From contig JAJEHI010000174.1 of assembly GCA_022823775.1 (NCBI GenBank), positions 1 through 64,000 of the forward strand: a stretch of 64,000 nucleotides of DNA, in the 5' to 3' direction. The notes below the pieces were generated by a model. That model saw nothing but the letters and a program-made list of their open reading frames with translations. It was not told the origin of the DNA and searched no databases. A program made the position numbers and the translations under genes. Positions 8,484-16,071 of this stretch are shown here, in pieces; the first letter of the stretch is position 1; every line of letters starts with the position of its first letter. The DNA comes from Defluviicoccus sp. Its GTDB lineage: Bacteria > Pseudomonadota > Alphaproteobacteria > MPNO01.

Positions 8484-9590
8484 CTACCGCTCGTCGGGGT
8501 AGTGCCTGAAGGTGTTCGCCGACGAACGGTAGTCGTTTATCCCGAATTCCGCCCGGATCCCCTTGGAATTCCGCAGCATCCTCAGCTCGGAGGGAATGCC
8601 GGTGGCGTTGGCGATCCGATCGTTCTTGGTGAAGGTCGCGGCGATGGCCGCCGCCGCCGGCACCGCCGCCGGTCCCAGCGAGTCGGCGAGATTCCGCCGC
8701 GCCCGGTCCAGCGCGACCCGGTCGGGTCCGATGGCGGCATCGGCGAACGCCAGGATTTCCCTGCCGCCGGGCACCCCGCTGTCCCGATCCGGGTCGAACA
8801 GCGCCGCCAAATCGATATCGAGGCCGGTCTTGCGTCCACTCTCACGGAGGAACCAGGCATGGCCCGCCGTTCAGTAGAAGCACTCGTTGAGGGCCGATAC
8901 CCGCCCCGCGATCAGCTCGACCTGGGCGCGGGAGAACCCTTCGTGGTGTCGATAATCCGCGACAAAGACATTCTTCATCGGCAGGTATTGAGCTTCCTCC
9001 AGCTCGAGATGCCGCCGCATCTCATCCGGCACCAGGCTGAGCGAGCGGACGATGTAGGGCCGATAGTCCTCGCCGTAAATCTCGGCGGCCTCCTCGCCGC
9101 CCTCGGGGAGATTGGGAACGGTGGGCACCCAGGCCATTTCCTTCCTGGCGACCCGGGGGCGGTGCCGGGACGGCCGGCCCTCGCGCGCGGCCGGCAGGGG
9201 ACGTAACGGAACCCCGATGCCGCGGGCGAACACATCCATGTCGGTCAGGCGCGACACGATGCCGACGATCTCGACATACTCCTCGTCGCTCAGACCGCCG
9301 TTCCTGGCCTCTTCGTAAGAGTCCTCGAGGAAGTCCTTGGGTGCGACCGCCAATTTCCGGACCGTCGCGCAAACCGACTCCGGCAGTTCGACGTCGCTCG
9401 GCGGGCCGGTGTCCTCCGGTTCTTCCTGCGTACCCGCGTCATAACACGCTTGACGAACCTCTCTCGCGATCGCCAGGCGCTGCGCGCCGGTACCCCAGGT
9501 GCCGGGGTCGGCCAGCTGATCCAGCTGTTGAGCATGAATCGCTTCGAGATCCTCCCGTACCTTGTATCGAGAATCCGCGTAGAGGGTCAT
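8484..9590 (-). CDS. Candidate selenoprotein: AhpD/carboxymuconolactone decarboxylase-like protein, 368 aa, in-frame TGA (8871-8873) as Sec240 in C237-F-Y-U240-T-A-G-H244
   Basis: Frame MTLYADSRYKV...RVSALNECFY-[TGA]-TAGHAWFLRESGRKTGLDIDLAALFDPDRD...FRHYPDER-TAG is continuous apart from the TGA; track ORFs 8871..11264 (C-terminal part) and 8484..8810 are the two halves of one frame. Confidence 0.72.
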
Positions 9591-9661
9591 TTTCGCGGTT
9601 CTCCCCTGCAACTGATCGATAATCGGGCGGTATTCGCCTCGCCCGCGATCACGGTGCCCAT
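9587..9661 (-). CDS. Short leader ORF (24 aa, MGTVIAGEANTARLSISCRGEPRK) overlapping the start of the candidate selenoprotein gene (ATGA)
   Basis: ATG at 9661 preceded by AGGGAGGCAC; TGA overlaps ATG at 9590; expression not proven. Confidence 0.3.
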   Translation of the reverse strand: MGTVIAGEANTARLSISCRGEPRK

Positions 9662-9674
9662 CTGTGCCTCCCTG

Positions 9675-9722
9675 ACGAATTCCGATGGGCCAGCGTGGCA
9701 CGGGCCGGGCGCCGCGTCCAAC
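9675..9722 (-). promoter_or_regulatory. Candidate promoter (TTGGACGCG...CCGTGCCACGCT) upstream of the AhpD-like candidate selenoprotein
   Basis: Shares -35/-10-like blocks and SD spacing with 5889-5936. Confidence 0.5.
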
Positions 9723-9760
9723 GCAACGGAGTCCCAGGGCGGCGCCGCATCGCCGCGAGA

Positions 9761-11662
9761 TCAACGGCGCCGGGCCGAGCGGAGGGCCTGCGGCAGGATC
9801 GCGGAGGCGCACAGCGCGAGGCCTATCAGGGGATAGTAGAGCCCCGGCCCGATCAGGAGCAGGCCGCCCGCGAAGATCGGCACCCGCTGCGCCGGGTTGA
9901 GGGCGGAGAGGGCGAAGCCGCGAGTCGCGGCCGACAGCGCGGTCGCGCCGATGACGGCGGTGACGATGGCCAGCAGGATGCTCTCGACGCTGCCCCGCAT
10001 CAGGAGCCCGTGGTTCAGGACGAACGCGAAGGGGATCAGGAATGCCGCGATCCCCAGCCGCACGGCCTCCCAGCCGGTCAACCAGACGCGGCTTCCGGCG
10101 ATCCCGGAAGTGACGAATACCGCGATACAGGTTGGCGGCGTGAAGAACGAGGCGAGCCCCCAGTAGATGACGTAGAGATGAGCGGCGATGTCGGGCACGC
10201 CGAGGCGAACCAGGGCCGGCGCCATCAGCGTCGCGAGCGTGATATAGGCCGGCGTCGCGTCGAGCCCCATCCCGACGATCAGGCTGACGATGCCCACGAA
10301 GAGAAGCGTCAGGATCAGATCGCCGCCGGCGAGATCGACGATGAAGCGCGAGAACTTGATGCCGACGCCGGAGAGCTCCAGGGCGCCGATCATGATGCCC
10401 ACCGCCGAGGTTATCGCGGCGATGGTGATCCACCGGGTCACGCCGTCCTCGAACGATCTCATGATCCGCGCGGGCGTGAGCCAATGGCCGCGGTCCCTGG
10501 CGAAAAAGCTCACGGCGATGACGAATGCGCAACTGTAGATCGCGGCCATCCCCGGCGGCAGCGACTTGACGACGAGGAAATAGATCAGCGCCCCGATCGG
10601 AATCAGGTAGTACCAGCCGCGCCGAAGCGTCCGCCAGAGCGGCGGAAGGTCGGTGCGGGGGAGCGCGGCGATGCCCTGAGCCCGCGCCTGGAGGTGAACG
10701 GAAACGAAGACGATGAGGAAATAGAGCGCGGCGGGCGCCGCGGCGGCGATCACGATCTCCGTGTAGGTGGTCTCGATCCATTCCGCCATGATGAAGACGA
10801 TCGCGCCCATCACCGGCGGCAGGATTATCCCGCCGGTGGACGCGACCGCCTCGACGGCCGCGGCGAAGGCGGGCGTATAGCCGATGTTCTTCATCAGCGG
10901 GATCGTGAACACGCCCGTCGTCGCCGAATTCCCGGACGGCGATCCCGAGATCGAGCCGAACATCGCGCTCGCGACCACGGCGGCCTTGGCGGGCCCGCCG
11001 CGCGACCAGCCGGTCAGGGCGAGGGCGATGTCCATGAACCAGCGGCTCGCGCCGGCGCCCTCCATCAGGGCGCCGAAGATCAGGAACACGATCACGATAT
11101 TCGCCGCGATGCCGAGCGGGAGGCCGAAAATGCCGGCCTCGCTGACGTATGCGGAATAGAGCATGCGGTCGAGCGGGTAGCCGCGGCCGTAGAGCAGCCC
11201 CGGCAGGTACTGCTGGAAGATCGTCACCAGGACGAAAAACAGGATGATCGCGGGCAATACCCACCCGGTGGTCCGCCGCACGGCTTCCAGCACGGGGACG
11301 GCGAGCATCGCGCCCAGGACGATACCCTTGCCGTCGAGAAAGCCGTATTCGCCGTAGTCGAGGATCGCTTCGTGGTCGACGATGACGAAACCGGCCCCGA
11401 TCAGGCCGGAGGCGAGCAGAAGCCAGTCGTACCAGGGAACGCGCCGAAATCGGGACTCCGCCTGCGTGTCCTCGCCGTGCTTTCGACCGCGCGCCGGCAG
11501 CAGCAGAAAGATCAGGATCATCGCGCAGGAAATGCTGACCGCCTTGTGAAGCTGGGTCGGCAGGAAGATGCCGAACCAGGTAGGACCCTGGGCCACGACG
11601 ACGAGATGGTAGATCGCGATCGCCGTGGCGAGCCAGGTCAGGGGGCCGATACGGCGGCTCAT
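9761..11662 (-). CDS. TRAP transporter fused permease subunit (4TM+12TM)
   Basis: Long hydrophobic protein; GSISGSPSGNSATTGVFTIPLMKNIGYTPAFAAAVEAVASTGGIILPPVMGA typical DctM-type motif. Confidence 0.93.
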   Translation of the reverse strand: MSRRIGPLTWLATAIAIYHLVVVAQGPTWFGIFLPTQLHKAVSISCAMILIFLLLPARGRKHGEDTQAESRFRRVPWYDWLLLASGLIGAGFVIVDHEAILDYGEYGFLDGKGIVLGAMLAVPVLEAVRRTTGWVLPAIILFFVLVTIFQQYLPGLLYGRGYPLDRMLYSAYVSEAGIFGLPLGIAANIVIVFLIFGALMEGAGASRWFMDIALALTGWSRGGPAKAAVVASAMFGSISGSPSGNSATTGVFTIPLMKNIGYTPAFAAAVEAVASTGGIILPPVMGAIVFIMAEWIETTYTEIVIAAAAPAALYFLIVFVSVHLQARAQGIAALPRTDLPPLWRTLRRGWYYLIPIGALIYFLVVKSLPPGMAAIYSCAFVIAVSFFARDRGHWLTPARIMRSFEDGVTRWITIAAITSAVGIMIGALELSGVGIKFSRFIVDLAGGDLILTLLFVGIVSLIVGMGLDATPAYITLATLMAPALVRLGVPDIAAHLYVIYWGLASFFTPPTCIAVFVTSGIAGSRVWLTGWEAVRLGIAAFLIPFAFVLNHGLLMRGSVESILLAIVTAVIGATALSAATRGFALSALNPAQRVPIFAGGLLLIGPGLYYPLIGLALCASAILPQALRSARRR

Positions 11663-11719
11663 GGCCGGTATGCGCCGTGCCGGGGGAAACGGCGCCGGAT
11701 CCGACCGTCGGGCCGGGCT

Positions 11720-12709
11720 CTACTTGCGCGCGAGCAGCTTCTGTTGATTGGCCTCAAGCGCCGCCGTCCAGAGGCCCTTCTCCTTGAAATAGGCGATCGC
11801 GCCGTCATGGAAGGGAAGCGGCACGTTCTTGAGCGCGCGGTCGAGGTTCCACTGCAGGGCGGCCTTGTGATAGGTGCCGAACTCCTCGGTGTTCTCCAGG
11901 ATCGCCTTTGCAACCCTGTAGACGGTGTCGTCGGACACTCCCGGCCGGGTCAGGAAATAGGTGTTCAGGCCGACAAGGTGGACGTCCTTGGACTGCCCCT
12001 TGTAGGTGCCCTTGGGAAATTTGCCGGCCCACATCATGGGCGGCAGATGCTCGAGCATGGCGTCGCGGTCGGCCTTCGACAAATAGAGAAAATCGATCAC
12101 CCCGTCCTGCATCGGCTTTGCGACCGCGGCCGCGCGCCGGCTGAACGGCATCACGCCGGCGGCGATGCTGCCGGCGCGGAACGCCTTGTAGGCCTGGGGC
12201 GAGTTCGTGGTGGCGACCGCCTTTACGTCCGTCACCCCGGAGATCTTCTGCATCGCCTTCCAGACGAGTTCGATTTCGGGTAGCGCGCGGCGCTTGGCGA
12301 CGATGGTCTTTCCCTTGAGATCGGAGAGCTTGGTGACGCCCGAACCCTTGCGGACCAGCATCCAGCGGTAGCTCGCCTGTCCTTGCACGACCAGCCGGAC
12401 GTCGACGGGTTTCTTGAAATTATGCGTGCCGTAATACCCGGTGAACGCCGCGAACGAGTTGGCGAGCGCGAACTCGATCCGCTCGGCGGCCAAGCCGCGA
12501 ATATTTGCGGACGACCCGCCGACCGGTTCGGCCGTCGCGTTGATCTTCGCGTGCTTCGTGATGATCTCGGATGCGCCGATGGCAACGGTGTAGAAGACGC
12601 TCCCGACGCTGGACGTGCCGATCCGGATGGCGTCCTGCGCTGCGGCGGGACCGGCGAGAGCCAGTAGCGCCAGCGCGGTGGCGGCGGTTCTCGTTCCATG
12701 TCTGTTCAT
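11720..12709 (-). CDS. TAXI family TRAP transporter solute-binding subunit
   Basis: Signal peptide; IRIGTSSVGSVFYTVAIGASEIITKHAKINATAEPVGGSSANIRGLAAERIEFALANS. Confidence 0.92.
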   Translation of the reverse strand: MNRHGTRTAATALALLALAGPAAAQDAIRIGTSSVGSVFYTVAIGASEIITKHAKINATAEPVGGSSANIRGLAAERIEFALANSFAAFTGYYGTHNFKKPVDVRLVVQGQASYRWMLVRKGSGVTKLSDLKGKTIVAKRRALPEIELVWKAMQKISGVTDVKAVATTNSPQAYKAFRAGSIAAGVMPFSRRAAAVAKPMQDGVIDFLYLSKADRDAMLEHLPPMMWAGKFPKGTYKGQSKDVHLVGLNTYFLTRPGVSDDTVYRVAKAILENTEEFGTYHKAALQWNLDRALKNVPLPFHDGAIAYFKEKGLWTAALEANQQKLLARK

Positions 12710-12898
12710 CGCGGTTTGCTCCGAGGCTGTGAGGCGTGACGGAGCCCGATGCTACCGCGACGACCGGGCCCGGAAAACCGCTAGCCATTGCGCGAAGCCT
12801 TGTCCCGGGAGAGTATCTTCGCCGGACGGTCGACCCGGCACGCATGAAGCGCTTGCCTTGGTTCGACGCGCCGCGAGTCCCGGGAGGCCCGTGTTTCG

Positions 12899-14119
12899 AT
12901 GCTATCCGCCGAACGGAACGAGCGCCTGACCCGCGTCGGGCCCGGCACGCCCGCCGGAGAGTGGCTGCGCCGCTATTGGCATCCCATCGCCGTCTCCGAC
13001 CGGTGGGAGGGAATCTCGACCCTCTGGCAATGCAGCCGCACGGTGAGCTTCGAGGGCGAGCGCGGCACGGCGGAAAGCTGGGGCGAGCGCCTCGGCAACT
13101 TCGAGGGCGCGCCGATGCGGGTGCGCATTCTGGGGGAAGACCTCGTCCTCTTCCGGGACGGCGCGGGACGGCCGGGCTTGATCGGTCTCCACTGCCCCCA
13201 CCGCGGCACGTCCCTGGAGCATGGCCGGATCGAGGAACGCGGCATCTCCTGCTGCTACCATGGCTGGCTGTTCGACATCGAGGGGCGCTGCCTCGAAATG
13301 CCGGCGGAACCCGCTCATAGCAATTTCCCCGAGAAGGTGCGTCACACCGCGTACCCGCTCCGCGAGATGGGCGGTCTGCTGTGGGCCTATATGGGGCGGG
13401 ACGAACCGCCCGTCTTGCCGCGCTTCGACGTGTTCGCCCGCACGGATGGCGTCCGAACGGTGGAGAACTACGGTTTGTGGCCGGTGAACTGGCTCCAGAT
13501 ATGCGAAAATTCGGTCGATCAGGTCCACACGACGATCCTTCATGGCGGGGCGGGCGGAGAGCGGCGCGACATCTGGGGCGACGAGATGCCCCGGATCGTA
13601 TGGGAGGAGGAGACGCTCGGCATCAAGTCGTCCGCGGATCGCCCGGAGCGCGGCAACCGACGCGCTTCCTACTACGTCATGCCGACCATGCATCGCCTGC
13701 CGCAGCCATGGCCCGGCGGTCGGATCAGGTGGCCCCGCTTCTCGGCCAATTGGCGGACGCCGGTCGACGATCGCAACACGCTGGTGTTCGCCGCCTGTTT
13801 CACGCCAGAGATCGACGGCCGCCTGCCGGACCTGCCGGACGGCGTGACGTTCGATGTCACGAATTCCATCCGCGTGCACCGGGAACAGGATTTTGTCGCC
13901 ATCGCGAGCCAGGGCCCGGTCTTCGACCGCGCGACCGAACGCCTGGCGACGTCCGATGAAGGCGTTATCCTGCTGCGCCGTCTGATCGAACGGGGAATCG
14001 GCGATGTAGAGGCTGGCAGGGATCCCAAAGGGGTGCTGCGCGATATCGAGGAGCCCGACGCCGTGATCGACCTCTCCCGAATAGCGTATGACAGTCTTGT
14101 GGAGATCGCGGCCGAATAG
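12899..14119 (+). CDS. Rieske 2Fe-2S aromatic ring-hydroxylating oxygenase, alpha-type
   Basis: CPHRGTSLEHGRIEERGISCCYHGW Rieske motif; ENSVDQVHTTILHG mononuclear iron site. Confidence 0.9.
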   Translation: MLSAERNERLTRVGPGTPAGEWLRRYWHPIAVSDRWEGISTLWQCSRTVSFEGERGTAESWGERLGNFEGAPMRVRILGEDLVLFRDGAGRPGLIGLHCPHRGTSLEHGRIEERGISCCYHGWLFDIEGRCLEMPAEPAHSNFPEKVRHTAYPLREMGGLLWAYMGRDEPPVLPRFDVFARTDGVRTVENYGLWPVNWLQICENSVDQVHTTILHGGAGGERRDIWGDEMPRIVWEEETLGIKSSADRPERGNRRASYYVMPTMHRLPQPWPGGRIRWPRFSANWRTPVDDRNTLVFAACFTPEIDGRLPDLPDGVTFDVTNSIRVHREQDFVAIASQGPVFDRATERLATSDEGVILLRRLIERGIGDVEAGRDPKGVLRDIEEPDAVIDLSRIAYDSLVEIAAE

Positions 14120-14147
14120 TCGCGGGACGCCGGGCAGGGAGGAGGCG

Positions 14148-15470
14148 ATGCCGGAACCGACCAGTGAGGAGATCGCCGGGCTGATCCGGCCCGGGCGGGT
14201 GCATCGCCGGGTCTATGCCGACCCGGCGATTTTCGAAATCGAGATGGAGCGCATCTTCGGGCACGCCTGGATCTATGTCGGGCACGAAAGCCAGGTAAGG
14301 GCACCCGGCGATTTCGTCAGGACCCGGATCGGCCGGCGGCCGATGGTGATGGTGCGCCACGAAGACGGCTCGATCCGCGTGATCCACAACCAGTGCGCCC
14401 ACCGGGGCGCGATGGTGGTGGCGAAGGAGAGCGGCAACGCGAAACGGTTCGAGTGCTGCTATCACGGCTGGACCTACGCCACCGACGGAAGACTGGTCCA
14501 TGTGCCGCTCCGGCACGGCTACCCGGCGCATTTCGACCCCGACGATCCGGGGACGGCGATGGTCGCGGCGCCGCGCGTCGACAGCTATCGCGGGTTCGTC
14601 TTCGCCTCGCTTGCCGCGGACGGCCCGCCGCTCGCCGATTTCCTCGGCTACATGACGACCTCCTTCGACGACATGGTCGACCGGTCGCCGGACGACGAGA
14701 TCGAGGTCGCGGGCGGGGTGTTCAGGCACGCCTATGACGGCAACTGGAAGCTCTATCTGGAGAATCTGTGCGACGCGGCGCACCCGATTTTCGTCCACCG
14801 CTCCTCGATCGACGCGGCCAGGGCGCAGGACGACACCGTGCATACCACCGGCGCGGGCGAAATCGCCGTCCGCCAGATGCGCCAGAACGGCGCGCCGCCC
14901 GAGTTCTGGCGCGAGCGGGTGGGGATATGGACCTATCCGGGCGGGCATGCGTTCCTCGGCGATTATCACGACGACGAAAAGCTGGTCGCGGCGAGCGGCG
15001 ATCCGGCCTTTGCCGAATATCTCGCGGCGCTCGAAGCGAAGAAGGGAACGGAGGAGACGAGGCGCATCATGGAGGTGATGCGCTGGAACTCGAACGTGTG
15101 GCCCAACCTGTCCTTCATGAGCCAGTTCCGCCAGCTTCGCGTGGTCCACCCGGTCGCGGTCGACAGGACCGAGGTCCACACCTACGCGTTCCGGCTCAAG
15201 GGCGCGCCGGCGCGCATGTTCGAGGACACGATCGCGTTCGCCAACGTGACCAACGGAACCGGCTCTCCGGTGCTCACGGACGATCTGGAGACCTACGGGC
15301 GGATCGGAACGGGAGTCACCTCCCAGGGCGCCGAATGGATCGAGATCGGCCGCGGCTACGAAACCGACCGTCCGGACGGCAAGGGCGGCGTCGAGGGGGT
15401 GGACTCGACCAGCGAGGTCTACATCCGGAACATGTACGATGCGTGGCTCGGCTTCATGGCGGCGCCGTGA
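14148..15470 (+). CDS. Aromatic ring-hydroxylating dioxygenase large (alpha) subunit
   Basis: CAHRGAMVVAKESGNAKRFECCYHGW Rieske motif; ENLCDAAHPIFVH iron site; start refined to ATG at 14148. Confidence 0.92.
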   Translation: MPEPTSEEIAGLIRPGRVHRRVYADPAIFEIEMERIFGHAWIYVGHESQVRAPGDFVRTRIGRRPMVMVRHEDGSIRVIHNQCAHRGAMVVAKESGNAKRFECCYHGWTYATDGRLVHVPLRHGYPAHFDPDDPGTAMVAAPRVDSYRGFVFASLAADGPPLADFLGYMTTSFDDMVDRSPDDEIEVAGGVFRHAYDGNWKLYLENLCDAAHPIFVHRSSIDAARAQDDTVHTTGAGEIAVRQMRQNGAPPEFWRERVGIWTYPGGHAFLGDYHDDEKLVAASGDPAFAEYLAALEAKKGTEETRRIMEVMRWNSNVWPNLSFMSQFRQLRVVHPVAVDRTEVHTYAFRLKGAPARMFEDTIAFANVTNGTGSPVLTDDLETYGRIGTGVTSQGAEWIEIGRGYETDRPDGKGGVEGVDSTSEVYIRNMYDAWLGFMAAP

Positions 15471-15946
15471 GCAGGCTCGCCCCGCCGGAGATCGAGAGCT
15501 TCCTGATCCACGAGGCCCGCCTGCTCGACGAGCGGCGGTGGGAAGACTGGCTCGCGCTGTTCGCCGACGACGGGTGGTACTGGGTGCCGCTGGAAGAGGG
15601 TCAGGCGAGCCCGCGCGACACGGTCTCGCTGATGTACGACGACCGGCGCCTCCTGGAGACCCGCATACGCCGCCTCGCGGAAGCCGCGCTGCACGCCCAG
15701 ACCCCGGTATCGCGCACCAGCCGCATCGTCGCGAACCCGACCGTCGAAGAGGAGGACGGGAGCGGACTCACGATTCGCGCCAAGTTCGAGATGGTCGAAT
15801 ACCGCCGCGACAGCCGCAGGATCTTCGCCGGCACCACATGGCACCGGCTGGCGCGCGATGGAGAGGGCGGCTTCAGGATCGAGTGGAAGCGGGTCGACCT
15901 GGTCGATTGCGACGCCGTCCACGACGGCCTCAGCGTCCCGTTCTGA
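15467..15946 (+). CDS. Aromatic ring-hydroxylating dioxygenase small (beta) subunit
   Basis: GTG start overlapping alpha stop; EIESFLIHEARLLDERRWEDWLALFADDGWYWVP; track ORF starts upstream in frame. Confidence 0.9.
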   Translation: MSRLAPPEIESFLIHEARLLDERRWEDWLALFADDGWYWVPLEEGQASPRDTVSLMYDDRRLLETRIRRLAEAALHAQTPVSRTSRIVANPTVEEEDGSGLTIRAKFEMVEYRRDSRRIFAGTTWHRLARDGEGGFRIEWKRVDLVDCDAVHDGLSVPF

Positions 15947-15951
15947 GCCCG

Positions 15952-16055
15952 CCCTTCGATACGGCGCCTTCGGCGCCTATTCAGGGCGAGGAGGGGGTTT
16001 TTGGAAGCCAACAACTCCCCTCATCCCCAGTAGGCGCGCAGCCGCGTATCCAGGG
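15952..16055. repeat. Pair of inverted, imperfect palindromic repeats (15952-15994 and 16019-16055)
   Basis: CCCTTCGATACGGCGCCTTCGGCGCCTATTCAGGGCGAGG versus reverse complement CCCTGGATACGCGGCTGCGCGCCTACTGGGGATGAGG. Confidence 0.65.
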
Positions 16056-16071
16056 ACGCTTCGCGCTCGTG

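Noticed and set aside
8871-8873. TGA-to-Trp (or Gly) code reassignment
   Set aside because: TGA terminates other complete genes in this window, e.g. acyl-CoA dehydrogenase (3892-3894) and lptB (63948-63950)
8871-9590. Interpretation as a simple pseudogene truncated by nonsense mutation
   Set aside because: Possible, but the TGA lies exactly on the redox Cys and no other lesion occurs in the following 128 codons; kept as the main alternative to the selenoprotein hypothesis
9591-11264. N-terminal two thirds of track ORF 8871..11264 as one giant protein
   Set aside because: Only the part from 9590 downward is real; upstream it overlaps the TRAP permease out of frame and reads as R/G-rich noise
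9695-12283. 862-aa plus-strand ORF opposite the TRAP genes
   Set aside because: Antisense shadow of TRAP permease/TAXI genes; composition typical of reverse-frame translation
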